Below, piece after piece: positions 1-14,040 of a stretch of 64,000 nucleotides of DNA; position 1 is the first letter of the stretch, and every line of letters starts with the position of its first letter. Source of the stretch: Tamarix chinensis. Taxonomy: Eukaryota > Streptophyta > Magnoliopsida > Caryophyllales > Tamaricaceae. The notes under the pieces are model-generated. The model did no database searches. It worked only from the letters and a program-made list of their open reading frames with translations, and had not been told where the DNA came from. Location: assembly GCA_030549775.1 (NCBI GenBank), contig CM060177.1:93926236-93990235 (forward strand), written 5' to 3'. The translations under genes and the position numbers were made by a program.

Positions 1-825
1 CCTCTAGTGAACGATTTTTTTACTAAAATAATCCTACAATAGTTGATTATTTTATTCTTGTTTCTTTCCTCTAATATGATCTTAAATCTCTAAAATCAAG
101 CCTCTGAAACCTCCCCCTAGAAGCACCAATTTATCCATGGAAAAAGTCAACTTTGTTCCTCTAGAAATTCACCTAGATTGATCTGAATTAATGCTGGAGC
201 ATTAAGGTTTGACTTGTATAACCCATTACCCTCTGTTTCCCGACAGATCTTTGACTCACTAATAAACCATGGCCCTTTGGTTCCTTGCTTTCTTTCAACC
301 ATCAAACCTCATATTTCCCTCTCCACTTTTCTTACTCTCTACTTCTTACCATCCATCTCTTTTTAATCATTCATCTCACTCTTTCTTATTTTACTCTTAA
401 TCAAGATAGCGTTAAACCTAAGAAAATATTTAGGGCTTTAATCATCCCCTTAGTTTTATCATTTGATAAAGACTATATTTTCTGATTTTCCTAACCTCTT
501 ATTTTTTTTTAATGTTTTATAAGATTTTAAGGAGTTTTATTGAGTTTTAATATTTTTTTTTAAGTTTTTCACGGTCTAGACATTTTAATTTAAGGACTTT
601 CTATAATTAGTTTGATTTTTTCTAAGCTTCACTTGAGGTTAGGAATTTTTGATTTCGTAAAAGTGAGAATGTATGATAGTAGTAGTGTTTGTTGTGAATC
701 ATGCCTTGAGTTTTATTATTTTCATGAAATTTTTTAGGTATATGAATGTACCTTAATGATTAATTGGAAACACAACATGATTGAGTGGTTGAACATGATT
801 AATCTTAGTTTTACAAGCGTCTTAT
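1..825. other. AT-rich intergenic DNA, no gene seen
   Basis: No reading frame here shows a recognisable domain. The longest open stretch (285-485) is a low-complexity Leu/Ser/Phe-rich translation of pyrimidine-rich DNA. Nothing else could be supported. Confidence 0.5.
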
Positions 826-1529
826 CATAGTTGTTAAACTCCCGATCCGAATCTTATAATTCTATGATTATACAATCCAAAAGTCAATAAAAGATCCTTG
901 ATCCTAGGTAGAATCTTAAAGTAATAGAATCGTGGTAGAATCTTACTATCCTAGGTAAAATCTTATGATTATACATATGAACTATAATTTATTTTATCTA
1001 TTTTTATCTTATTCTCACTATATTTTTTCTCTAACTCTAAGCCTTAACCCTATTATTTTGTACGTACTAGATATTGAGTACCAATCAATGAGAAGAATGC
1101 ACAAGTAAGGCAATAGAGAAATCAATTGTTGGAAAGAAAAATACTTACGAAAAGTTCAAACTTTAAATGTAGAGTAAACCAAATATATTAAATTTGTGAG
1201 ATTATTTTTTTCCCCAATTTCTATTTAGCTTATAATTATCCTTTTTATTTTCTTTTGTGGTATTGTTAACTTTTTTGTATGATTAGTCCATATAAAAATA
1301 TTTGTATACGCATATAATCAACAAATTGTGTTGCTACAACTTAACTAGTGATCAAAGAAGAGTTTAGGGATGAGATATGTAGTGTTTTTCAACTTTCATT
1401 ATAGCATTTTATTGCATATAAGTATATCCAAGTCATATGTTTGTGATATTTGTATGTTCTTATGATCCTATGATTCAATTCTGATGACCCTTTTTTATTC
1501 TAGGTTGAATACTGATTCTAACAACCTTG
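826..1529 (+). mobile_element. Non-autonomous TIR element, copy 1 (about 0.7 kb)
   Basis: The left end reads CATAGTTGTTAAACTC and the right end, read on the minus strand, CAAGGTTGTTAGAATC, so the ends form an imperfect inverted repeat. Subterminal DNA is full of short variants of GATCCTAGGTAGAATCTTA. A second copy of nearly the same length lies in the opposite orientation at 45680-46392, with matching ends on both sides, which supports these boundaries. There is no coding capacity. I could not settle a target-site duplication, so the superfamily is open. Confidence 0.55.
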
Positions 1530-2567
1530 AGTCTAGTGATATGTATGTGATATGGTTGATATTAGAGTCCTAATTTGTGTATGAAAATGCATGTGCAAAT
1601 TTTTTTACATAGATCGATAAGTTTGGTTCGGTTAGATTAATTAATTGTTGACTAGAATAGTCAAATGGTTAGGCTAACTCATCGATTGGTTTATGGAATA
1701 AGTTATTTGGTCTCAACATGAATCAATTGATTAGCTTGGCTGAAATAATTGGCTAGTATATAGGATAGTCAATTGATTAGTCTAACCCATCAACTAGTTG
1801 TGAAAGGGACATTAGGGTTTGGAAATGCCAAACTGATCGATCGGTTTTAGTCATAATGTTTCCTTTGATATTTTTTCGATCGTGTGAAGGGTTGGGACTT
1901 GATATTATGTTATGATATGACTCTTAGATGTTGGAAAATTACTGATTGGTATGAATTAATTAACACAAATGATGGATTAAATTGGCTAAGTAATTTTGAT
2001 ATCACCATTAAGTACCCTTTATGGGTTAGATGGATAAATCGGAATAATTACATGGTTATGGCTGGTTTATATGCTATATGGGCCTTTTTTGGTAAAGAAA
2101 ATGCTAATTACTTAAAGTGGAAGATCATGGAGAACTATATAGGACTAGATTATCCAATCCTTAATTAGCTACTAAGGGATTAGTCTACCTTCGAGGGATT
2201 CTGTTATTTGCCTTTAGGCAGGATCCGAGTTGATTTCAATGTCTTTCCTACTCTAGACTCTGATGATGTGATAGGGGGTATCAACACTAAAAGGGCTGGT
2301 TGCCTAGGTGGTTTATTTAGCTTCGATTATAATTATGTTCTTTGGTTATTTGTTTGAATTTTATGGGTATTGAGAGACCATGGGGGATGATCCAACCCAT
2401 TACTCATATAAATAAATATTAATAAATGGTCATATAACATTGTAATCAGAATCTCATGAATAATTAAATGGACTGAACTTAGAGTTTACCTAAGCGCATC
2501 CTTGGTATGTCACTTCGCATGTTCCTACGTTTTTATCCATGATTCCTAAATTTTATGGTAAGCACAA
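1530..2567. other. Intergenic; short repeated motif and one unrecognised ORF
   Basis: About 1610-1860 repeats variants of a motif like TCAATTGATTAG/CTAACCCATC, a pattern often seen in plant retrotransposon non-coding DNA. A 94-codon open frame (1884-2168, plus strand) is rich in Trp, Tyr and Ile. I do not recognise it, and it has no splice partners or homologous neighbour. It may be a decayed transposon fragment. Confidence 0.35.
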
Positions 2568-5500
2568 TGAATACCTCAAAATTTATTGCTAAGAATTTTT
2601 ATTTTGTAAAAGCGTAATATTAAGATAATTAGGTGTTGACACCGCACTCGACATGAGTTTGGCTTACTATATTGTTCTCAAATCAAACATAAGGCAAACC
2701 ATTTATAACTTAAAATGGATAAATAGAGAATGGGATAAATATTTCATAAATCTTATGTAAGAGTTTGGAGATTGAACTTCGAATACAATATAAGTGAAGT
2801 ATAGCAAAATAGATCCAATAGAACTAAAATTCCAAAAATGGTATCCATATAAAAATAGCTATTGGATAACATTAACTCTATGCCCAAATCCTAATAGATA
2901 AAATTGCTTCTTCATAGGAAATGTGTCATAATCAGCATAATCATCAAGTCAATTATCAATAACCTACGCATCAAAATCTAGGTCATTTACTTGTGGAAAT
3001 GAACATTACCCATAAAAAATAATAGTCAATACTTGTGTATTGAGTAAGATAACAATACAATCATAAGGAAGGGCATACATAACACATAAGGTCACATTGA
3101 ATGACTGATCATACACATTAATTAAAACATGTGAGGGCTCTTCAAGGGAATTGAAAGATTTCCAAGATAGATGATTATACATTTCCATTCATTTAATCTC
3201 TTGAGTTCAAGGACCCTACTATTCATAATCGATGAAATGACATCAATCGATACAAAAACCCTGGGATATAACACTTCTGACCACTATTCTCTTTTGGTGG
3301 AATAGACTGGCATAACCTTAGCACATAATTCTCATGGCCATTATTTTCGTCTGATGATACAAACTAGTACAACTCCAAGGTATAATACTCCTAGCCACTA
3401 TTCTCGTTTAGTGAAACAAAATGGTACAATCATCGTAACTCATGTGATATTTCACTTAAAATATTAATATTTTATTAGAATATTTGATATCTTTATAATG
3501 TCATGCGGACTTAACACAAATATATAAGACACATAGAACACACATTTAAAAGATATTTAGGTCATTCTCTAAAGGGAAAGGACCACAACACACAATTGCC
3601 TATGACTCCTAACATTATCAACTTACAAACTCCAACATATATCATCATGATAATACTTAACCATATATATAAGCCACTCGTCATAACTCAGTTAAGATAG
3701 TAGATCATACCAACATGCTAGTATTATAAGACAATAATTAACCAAATAATAACACATATAACTCATGTTTTCACATAGTGTTCATATCCATAGTACAATA
3801 CAACAATATCATAACATGACATCAACAACATGAATTATGAAATATAACTATAATAACATGATATTACACAAAATTTACACATAGATTCTAAATCCTTAAA
3901 TCATGACATGTATCCTTACCCTTGTACCATCGATCTCAAGCTAAATGCCATAAGCCTCTTCCTAAGGCTAAGAGAAAAACACATGATTAGAATGTAGGAA
4001 ATTCAAGTAAGGAATGGCAAGGGAGAAGGAAAAAAGGAAAGGGGAAAGAGAGACTAAAAAGGCTGAATAAGATGGACAAAAACAAAAAACCAACGCACTC
4101 AACAAGGGGCGGTGAGCTAATGGCTGGTTAAGATAAAGAAGGAATAAGTGAGTCGACTAAAGGTTGAATGGGAGTAAACAAGCATAGCTAAGACCAAATG
4201 AAAATAAATAAATAAACTCTCTTAGTAAGACAATAGAGACTAGGGAAAATTTTTCTTGCTTGGCAAGTTGACCAACTCAACAAGCTTTATTTGCTTGACA
4301 ATGCTAGAAAAGGGTAAGGGGAAAAATATAGCTTAGCTGAGAGAGAGGAAATAACACAACAGATGAGGGTGATGGGCTAGGTAGTTAAGTTAAGTTAAAA
4401 ATGGAGATGGTAGCTACAATGGATGAACAACTAAAAAAGATGTGGAGATGGAGGAGTTTCGGAGATTCTTGGCTAGGTGAGCTTGATGTGAATCAAAGGG
4501 GAGGGAAGTGTTGGATCGATTATTCCTTGAGTTGTAGAATCCAGCTGATGGAAACTTGAAGAAGAAATCTGGTTTTGATGTAGGTTATACTCGATTCAAG
4601 TTGCAAAGTATGTCGCATGTTCCTTTGAATGATACCAATCATTCAAAGGCTCGAATGATGAAGGTTAAACCCTGGGTTTTCCTTGATTGAAAGAGAATTG
4701 GAAGGGAGGACAAACACAGGCCAAGCTAGTTAAATTTTGAGTTTAAAAAATTCTATTATTCATCATGCATTAGGCGTGTACAAGGAGATATATATAGGGG
4801 AGGGAGACCCATTGAATACAAGCCTTAAACCAGCCGAGTTCCCTCTTAATTCAAGCCCATTTAACTCACTTGAATTAAGCCCATATAATATCTAAGCTTA
4901 ATCAAAATATCATCATCTAAATGATACTAATGACTAACATTAGAAAGCCACACAATCAACTATGATACATACATGAAATTACATCAAACCCTAGCTTACA
5001 TAAAATATATTTAGGGTTTACAACAAGTTTAATATAACTAATGATAATCATCACCATATCTTGTTGTAGTGTCATCCCATGTATGCCATAGTCTTGCATG
5101 CTATGAATGCTTGTACACTTTAAGGTGTGTTAACATCTTCTCCTTGCAAATATGTAACATACCTGCAAGAATATCTTGAATTGTTTTCAATACCAAGCAT
5201 AGACATATTATCAAGAACATTTAATATGATTGGATCCAATATTAAGAAAGTTAATTCTTCCTAACCTTGAGAATCAATATGAATATGAGAATCATTACAT
5301 GCTCCTGCATCAGAGCTACAAAAGATAAGGATGATGACACCATTGGCAATGATGACAACTACGAATACATCCAAAAATGAAACAATAGAGAAGAGCGTCA
5401 AAGATAGGGAAATTTTTCAGAGAAGAAAAAAAGATTATTGGTTGGCTTGTAATAAATTACCGTAGGAGAGAGGGATACGTTTACATGGTTTGTTGTGTGA

Positions 5501-5867
5501 GGGAAGATGGTATGCTACAAATTGGAGTGTGAGGTCAGGTGATGGAATTGGGATGCAAAAAATAAGAAGAGAAGAAATGGAGATGGGATAATGTGTGAAA
5601 ATTATAAAAGAAAGGGAGGTAATGACAATGGAATGAGAATTTGGTTAAAGCTATAAAATTTGGTTTGAGTAACCAAACCGTACAACTCAATCGAGGTGGA
5701 GCAAGGCTACATAAAAGAGAAGGAAAAATATAAAAAAAAAAGGAGAAAAGATAAAAGGAAACATGAAAATAACTGTTAAGGATTAGAATGGGAGATAAAA
5801 TTAGGAGTAAAGGATATGATATTAATCACCTTAAACAAAGGTTAAACTAAAAATTTGAGGTATTATA
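2568..5867 (-). mobile_element. Degenerate solo LTR related to the two giant LTRs at 16-26 kb
   Basis: The left end (TGAATACCTCAAAATT, then AATTTTTATTTTGTAAAAG) follows the left end of the LTR at 21051 almost step for step. The right end reads AAATTTGAGGTATTATA, the complement of an LTR start. In between come, in the same order as in the 21-26 kb LTR, a block like AATACTTGTGTATTGAGTAA, degraded copies of the 'gccactatt...ggta' tandem unit (3260-3430) and long purine-rich tracts (4000-4500, 5390-5850). No target-site duplication survives and the body has drifted strongly, so this is an old insertion. It codes for nothing. Confidence 0.5.
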
Positions 5868-6826
5868 TCATCCGAAATTATTAGTAATTAGATTTTTTAA
5901 TTTTTTCTTATTAATTATTATAATACTTATTCATAATATTAATAATATATAGATTCTTTATAATTATTAATATTAATTATTTTAATATCATTAATTATTC
6001 ATAATAATATTATTAATATTAAATATTAATGATAATATTACTTATTAATAATGAATTATATAAATAATTATTAGTTTTATTAGTAATTAGTGTTATGAAT
6101 TTTATTAATTATTAATATTAACATTAATATTAATTATAAATTATTATTACTATATAAGAAAATTAATTATTATTAGTTAATAAATCTCATTAAAATTAAA
6201 TATATAAACCAATCAAAAATATTATGAGACTATACTTTATTAAAATAAAGAATGTCTAAAATTGTCGATATATATCTATTTATTTTAGATCAAATAAGTT
6301 AACAAACTTCATTATTACTTTAACAAATTTTGTACATAAATAATATGATTATAAAAAAAACATTATTATTACTTTAGATGCATTTTATTTAGATCATATC
6401 ATATCAAAAATGAGATTACTGAAAGAGTTGTTCATCAAAACTCAAATGAAGTATACAGGCTTCTACAGCCGGACCTAATTCGCACAAACCTTCAAAATTA
6501 GCCAGATATATAGATCATTTTGGTAACATAATATATGATACAAATTTGATATAAGCTAATAACATATAAAGTGAATATTTTATAGTCATTGGTTAAAAAA
6601 TTATTTGTACATATATAAACATGACCAAAGTAATAATAATATTTGATAATTTATTTGAAATAAAATAAATTTATATAAAATGATAATTTTAGATATATGA
6701 GTATGATCACTGGAGTTTAATTAATATAAGGTGTTTTTGTAATAAAAATAAATAATATAATCTTTTTTCTCATAAAAGTTGGGATACCTACTTAAAATGT
6801 ATAAATAAGTTGTAATAATAAAATTA
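5868..6826. other. Very AT-rich intergenic DNA
   Basis: From 5880 to 6190 the sequence is nearly all A and T, built of overlapping TTATTAATATTA-like words with many small palindromes. No gene or element boundary is visible up to the Helitron end at 6827. Confidence 0.5.
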
Positions 6827-6860
6827 CTAGTTTTGCACTCGTGCGATGCACTGCTTGTTA
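6827..6860 (-). other. Helitron 3' terminus: hairpin plus CTAG
   Basis: Read on the minus strand: CAGTGCATCGCACGAG, then TGCAAAACTAG at the end, with T as the next host base. The stem GTGC/GCAC and the CTRR end are the accepted diagnostic features of Helitron 3' ends. Confidence 0.75.
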
Positions 6861-7129
6861 AGTAAGCAAATGCATTTACCTATGTTATTGGGAATAAACA
6901 AAGGGAAAAAAAGATTTAAGGCTAAATATAGGGACTGTGAAACTCTAAAGTGACTATTGTCAATAAGAAGCCAATAGAATAAAAATTAGGAGCATCATTT
7001 GTGGGATTAAGCTATAAACCAATCAATGTCCGAAAACTAATATTCAATCATGAAAAGAATAATTTCAAGCAATATCATATAGAATAAAAAAGGATGATAA
7101 ATATTTTGGAAAATTTCTTTGAAAACAAC

Positions 7130-10100
7130 AATTATGGTGGAAGTACGTTATTTTACATCAGCATCATAGATTAATATCTTAAGTCCCCTACAATTAGTAA
7201 CTCTTAACATTGCAGCGTATAATTAACCATAACTAAACACCAACTTTTTCAATAGGAGGCCAATGTTAAAAAATTATTACCCATGACTTTTATTAATTGT
7301 AGTTGCATAAGATATGATAAAAGGAATGTGGTTAAATTTGAAAGGCACCTAGGGTCCAATGGAGTAATAGATAACCTCGGTATTAGAATGTTTTGACTAA
7401 ATTTATTTCCATCCAAGATCTTTGCTTCTATAATATAATTTTCCAACCTAGTTACGACCAACTATGCACCATTGAATAACATAACCATATGATCAATATT
7501 TCTTAACAACATAACATGCATGCCAACATTCAACTGCAACACATGATTTGGCACATGAGAGCAACAAAGACTATTCAAGAATATTTGGCACATGATTTGG
7601 CACATGATTTGCAAATCATATAGCAAATCGATGTTTGAGTATAATTTGCATGCACTTTCATAACTCAAATATGTTTTTTCTTCAAAATCATTCATATATA
7701 GCATGCAATCATTGACCAAATTAACCACATCAAGAGTTCAATCTAAGATGCATCTACCTTTTAAATAATCTGAACTTATGTGCAAACCTCAAAATTCTGG
7801 ATATATGCTATCAACCATAGCTTGTATAGGATCAATGGAAAATTTAATCAGTTGATCATTTGGAATTTCAATTATTTTAACTCCATCATCCTGTTCACTA
7901 ATGGTGCCATATCTAATTCTTATAATCCAAGACGAAAAAATCTGCAAATGAGATTGTTCCTCAATCAAGCCAACATGTTGTAACCGCATGTTCCACATTA
8001 AGCGCAACACCTTACAATGTGCTCATATGTAAGATGAGTTGATGGTTACATTAGCAATGTCTTGACGACTACCTTTTGGAATTACTAGCAATATTTTTCT
8101 AAAAATCATGACAAAAAACAATTGTTTTCCCACCGAATAGCTTATCCGGGTAAAAGTTATTGGTAATGCATAAGATGTCTTGTAATGCCTTATCTAAGGT
8201 CTCAAAGCAATACCTATGAAGCACTAGCACTTCATCCCATATAACCATACTGCACTTGATTTAGCTAATGGAGTCCTTTGCTTAATGTTGCATGTTGAGT
8301 CTTCATGTACGTTAATCAAAATTACAAAGGGGAAATGTGTCGTCCTACCTCCTAGTAGTAGAAGTGATGAAATACCACTAGATGTAGCATTAAGAATGAT
8401 CTCCCCTTTTGAACGTAAAGCTACTGATAAAGTCCTCCATATGACAGTTTTACCCATGCCTCCGTACCCATAGATGACAAACACCCACCATTAGTCATTT
8501 CAACTAAATCAATAATACAATTAGACACATAGCGTTTATCATAATTCATTTTTTTATAGAAATTTTTTATGTTCTTTCTCCATAAGACATTTATCAAAAC
8601 GTAATTCATCATATATGAGAGCATTATAACCACAATGAAACAAATCAGGATATGGTCATGGCATTAGATGGAAGTCACTTAAAGACTACCAGAACTTCAA
8701 AGCAACTTTTCAACTTCAACTAATGCAAATGTTTGAAGCTAATCATAGATCAAGACTAACTCTACAATGAATGCACAAAACATAAATTAATTAAAAGTAT
8801 TGATTATAAAAGAAATGTAAGACTGTACCATATATCTATAAGTAAATACCTGAATAAGCTAATAATCTCCGTTGTTCATATAAAATGTCATCTGATATGA
8901 GGTTCCAACACTTTTCCCACACAAATTTAGGGCGCATCAAGGAGTTAACTATTAACAAAGTTGTAAAAAGATGATGTAGTGACTACGCTGAAGCCCAATG
9001 ACTTACCTCAATGATGGCATCAATATATTCTTTATCATCATCTAGCAAACCCAAAGCATAGCAGGCATCTTAATATGTACTGTATTCATACATTTGATGT
9101 TTCCATAGCTTGTAGGTCTACACACTATATTTAGAAGACAACACAAATAATACATCTCACCACTTCTTGGAGGAACATAGAAAATTTAACCAATAGCAAA
9201 CCTCTGCTGCCTTTCTCTCCATTTTTATACTTTTTAATCCTAAATGAACTTAGTTGGGAATTATGTATAAGTTAAATTTCTTGCTCCAGATTAGTTTTTG
9301 TTTACCAAAAACATGCTTTCTTTGACTACTGATGGAGATATCACTATGTCTATAGACCCTGATTCAGTAAAAATAATAGTTTGCTAATTTTATAAGTGGA
9401 AACTAAAGTGTTAAATGAGAGGATCTTTATAGTGTATCTCAAACTTGAATATCCTCCATGTTGCTTCACATGGTGATAAATAATTGCAATCATAATACAT
9501 GTTTACTTTATCAACTTGTCGATATATGTCATCGTCATTAGAGCTCTTGTAGAAGGAAGTAGTGACTCAATCATGGCCCTTGTGTACATATTTGAACAAA
9601 TACTTTATAGACCATGATTTATTGTACCATTCAAAATTTAAATGAGCACCATACTTCAATAGAAAATGGCAATCGTGGGGGAAAACAAATCTATTATCAA
9701 GATTTGTGCCACTCTTTAGCACTGTATAACCATTGTCCCTCTTCCTATACACTGAATATCCTCATCATCAATTATCATATGGTCAATAAATCTCTTTGGA
9801 AAATGCTTAGTACAACAACCATTTGACATGCATGGTGAATTTATTCTTATTGCATTACAAGGACCATGGATCATGAAATCACAAATCGCTCCATAGTAAT
9901 TGGTATCGACAATAGGATCCAGAATCTTAGTGGAGATGATTATGTGAATGTCAGATGTTGATGGATATTTATCTATTTTTTAGAGGAAAAGTAATATGTG
10001 TGCATATGGGAGTCCTCATTTTTTGAATTCAATCGTGTATATGACTAAAATAATATATAAAGTAGTAAATAGTGGATATATGACCATATAAATTTGATAA

Positions 10101-11494
10101 AATAAGATAAGTAAAGTTATATACGTTACCAGCAACCACAGATCCAAATTTTTTATTTTGGCATAGATATTTTATCAATCCTTCAAGTTTGGCTTTGAAA
10201 ATATGAGTAATGATATATGGATGATCATCAGCCTTTAACCCCACTGACTGAATATATCGCTCAATTTTTGGCTATTTTGGGTTGCAAGTAAAAGTTAAGA
10301 AGAGATCAGGGTAACAAACCCATTTACATATGGTCATTGCATTATGATAGTTCTGTACCATATATATAGCTCCACCTGTGAATGATGAAGGTAATATTAT
10401 ATGCTTCCCATGTCTAGCTGGATCTGTTTTACCTTATAGCAATGCATCAACTAAGTCACTATACAAGTTAGAACACAATTGCTTTTGATGTATTCTTATG
10501 TATTTTAATCTTGATGATTCAACCATCGTGTAGGCATCAACAATAAGTTGTTGGAAAAGTCTCTTGATGAAAGTGTGGTTGCATGTTCCCCAGATCTTGT
10601 TTGTAAACAATATGCAAAAAAATCACAAACACTTGCATTCTTTCGACTGCCTTCAATTTCTCTTCTATCCGTAAATAAGATCTCTCCCCTAAAACCAAGA
10701 TAAGAAGTGTGTAAATCATTGATACATTGTAACGTACCAAACTGTGCCTCGACTAATATATCTCTATCACCCATATTTACATCAAAATCACCAACAATCA
10801 ACCCTACAATCCCTAATATGTTTGGTAGGTTATATCGACGGACAACCCTTTCTCTATTGCCAATAAGTATTAACTTTAAAGTAAAAGAACAACCCTCAGA
10901 TATTGTATCTTATACCATGTGAAATGATTTGTCTAAATAATTATGCTCATCAAGCATAGCCTTTAAATCAACAATAATGCTTTCATGAATATTTTTTGTC
11001 TCTTGACCACGACTGCAAGAGTATAATGAGTTGTAGAAATTATAATAATCATAAAGAATGAACTTAACATATTAGTTGAAAAAAGGTGTACCTCACAACA
11101 TGGATTATATTAGCAACTTCATTTTCATTATTGTAAATGTAAATTGGGTAAATTTTGGTGTTGAGCCTTCTGTTGGTAACAAACTACCTATTAGGTGGTA
11201 CTTTTGACGATGCAATTAGAACACCGGTGGTGCATTCCCAACATTATAGCTAGTTTTAATCTTACCTCCCAATGAAGTGAAACAGAACATCTTATATGAT
11301 CTACTATTTAGGAGGAAGTGTTCACTTACATCATTGTTGTTTGATAGTAGATCGAGTAAAGTATCTAGTGGTATTTGTAGCAATGGTAGTTCAATTTTCC
11401 CATTCAGACAACATAAAGAAAAATCAAGTTTCCAAGGGCAATATATCTCTTGTCGTTGCTCATCATACTGAAAGTTGCATGAAAAAAGCCACAT
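7130..11494 (-). pseudogene. Helitron Rep/PIF1-type helicase, multiply broken
   Basis: Read from 11494 leftward, family blocks appear in the correct order. 11494-11216 has the N-terminal block with FTSLGGKI. 10801-10505 has the GDRDILVE...INDLH block. 10244-10029 has the Helitron-like N domain (HIFKAKLEGLIKYL). Near 9990-10035 is the HUH nickase motif, read as GLPYAHILL: the first His is Tyr and a stop codon lies just before it. 9752-9567 holds SIKYLFKYVHKG with the two catalytic tyrosines. At 8484-8224 is the helicase Walker A, GYGGMGKT. A Walker-B-like IWDE follows near 8250 in another frame. 8010-7789 has NMRL, and 7728-7249 has LNVGMHVMLLRN and IPRLSITP. Near 7300 is TTINKSHG, shifted out of frame. 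The product would nick and unwind DNA for rolling-circle transposition. Frameshifts, stops and the lost His make it non-functional. Confidence 0.88.
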
Positions 11495-13262
11495 GCATAA
11501 GTATAGTCACCAAGGTCCCAATATTATACAAATGTTAATGAAATTCGATAAAAAAATAGATATTAATTTTGATAAAATTGAGAAAAATAATAGTATGTGT
11601 CACAAGAAACAAACCAGATAAAGAGTTTTCAGTCATGGAACCCAAGTCAACACCATCAAGGTCAATGATACTGTCATCAACCCTATCTACTTTGGTAGAT
11701 GGAAATAAACATAATTAGTGTAGTGCCAAATATGAGCATTAACGCATGAAATATTACTAACAAATGAAAGGGAACAAATGAAAATGAGCAAAAGTAATTT
11801 CAAGCCATAAAAGCCAACCTTTAATATGGTTTATGTCATTAGCATTAATGAATTCATTGTTCGTATTATTAGTTATCGTCGACTCAACACCAATATGTCC
11901 CTCTGTTAATGAATTGTATAATGCAATATCACTTTTTGCATTTGAATTTGATAGTGTTGGATTTGTGTAGAGTCCTTTTTGTGGCACAGTATCTGTTACG
12001 GTGTATAGTGCATTAATAGATAATAAGATCATATTATTTTAAGATATCTTAACACATGATGAATGCATGTAAGATAAATTCTTAGAAAAACTCAATGGAT
12101 GGATAGCAGTAAGGGTAGAGTAAATGGAATTCAACAAACCTACAAGTCATGTAGTTGTTGAAATAGTTGAGAAGTATTCTATAGGATAATTGTTTAGATC
12201 AATTGTCCAAGATCCTAGATGAAAAAAATGGTAGAAATTGAAGATTAAAATATGGAGAATGATAATAAATTGTTAGAAAGACTAAGGAACATTAATCAAA
12301 TTATCACCTTATGTCTTTTCCATGGTAGATGAGTAGGCTTCCTAGGATTCATTATTCAAATTAATACCAATCAACTCTAAAAATGGAAAAAAGAAAAAAT
12401 AATAAAACAAAAGAAATAAGCTAAGTAAAGGTACTCTAGGGAGCGTAAGAAAATTTGAGTAAAAATACTTTAAATTATAAAAAAAATACAATAAATACAA
12501 AACATAATGCAATATATTCTAGACTATAGGTAAAGGAACAAAAACTTATAATTTCCATCAAATGAAATTATATTTTTCTAATACACGATATGTGGGAAAA
12601 AATGAAGAAAAAAGAAAAAAAATAAAAATAATAACTTACATTCACCAACAATCAATTTTATCAATAATGTAAGCTTCCATTTAGAAGAAACTACAATTGT
12701 AAAAGCATGCAATAAAAGACAACTAGAAAATCTATCACTAAAGTTATATAATGCTGACTTGAAAAATCTTAGCAAAAACGCATGAATTTTGTTAACAATA
12801 TATTCCTATTACTCTAAAATCTACCATTATTGAAACTAAATAAAATAGTTTTTAGCTTTTAAGAAGACAAAAGGGACATTTGTTGAAAAGCAATTACTAC
12901 TCTAAAACCAGTATAATTTTTTTTTATTTTGTTAACAATATATGTTTACTCATTATGAATATATTCGAACAAAAAAAACTAGATTTAGTGATCAATTTGT
13001 AAATCAGTAAGGAACACATTGATAGAATATTTGATAAAAAGCGGTATACAAAGTAGGAGAAAGGAAGAACATTGATAATAATAGAGATACCATTTAGAGA
13101 GTCATCATTTCTTCTATGTTTGCCCCTTATAATAGTAGATTTGGTGAGCTTCCTTATATTAAAGAATTATGCTCACATTTAATAGACAAATGAAGGAAAA
13201 TTTCTTGACACCTAGGATTATGCGAACAACTTTAAATGAAGATAATTATCAAAACATAACAT

Positions 13263-13470
13263 GAACATTCATGTAAGGAGAAAAGAAAGGTTCAGTTGTG
13301 TGAGGATTAGGGGTGTACAAATCTTTGTGTATGTGTAAGTAGACGCCTGGGATTTTTCTTACAATAGAAAACGATGGTAATTATGAGAAAAAAGGGATCA
13401 TGAGCATTCATGTAAGGAGAAAACAAAGGCTAGTTTGTGGGAAAATGATGGGTGTACAAATCTATATTTA
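13263..13470 (+). repeat. Tandem duplication, about 139-bp period
   Basis: The block starting GAACATTCATGTAAGGAGAA at 13263 recurs as GAGCATTCATGTAAGGAGAA at 13402. In both copies it is followed by a matching AAAGG..GTTTGTG-like stretch and GGTGTACAAATCT. The copies have diverged moderately. Confidence 0.6.
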
Positions 13471-13546
13471 TATATACGGAGAGAAATATATAGATAGGAG
13501 TATTAATTCACTATCAATTGAATTTGGACGAATGAATGAACATTCA

Positions 13547-14040
13547 TTAACCATAAAACAAATCAATGTATACTCAAGCTAGGAGTTGGCATTAAGGGTG
13601 TCGGATGAAAATATTTATTGGAAACATAGGAAATGGTTCAATGCATGATGTATATTCTGGGTTCATCAAATTTATATATTAAGATTATGAAATGAAATAT
13701 AATTAAAGGAATTGCTACTGCTACTTTAATGTATTCCACTGAACTTATGTCTATACCCACAAAGTTATACCTATTAGGGCAATCAATTAGTTGCTTAACC
13801 ATAAAATAATCAATGTATATTCAGGCTGGGAGTTGACATTAAGGGTGTCAGATGAAAATATTTATTGGGAATATAGGAATTGGTTCAATACATGCTGTGT
13901 ATTCTGGGTTCATCAAATTGATGTATTAAGATTATGAAATGAAATACAATTAAAGGAACTGCTACTACTACATTAATGTATTCCACTAAACTTGTGTCTA
14001 TACCCAAAAAGTTATACCTATTAGGACAATCAGTTAGTTC
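13547..14040 (+). repeat. Tandem duplication, two copies of about 248 bp
   Basis: TTAACCATAAAA at 13547 and again at 13795 begin two head-to-tail copies that match along their whole length (for example GGTGTCGGATGAAAATATTT and GGTGTCAGATGAAAATATTT). They differ by scattered single-base changes. A further partial match to the DNA just before the first copy (GAGAAATATATAGG.ATGAG) appears at 14254-14300, so the duplicated unit may be larger. Confidence 0.75.
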
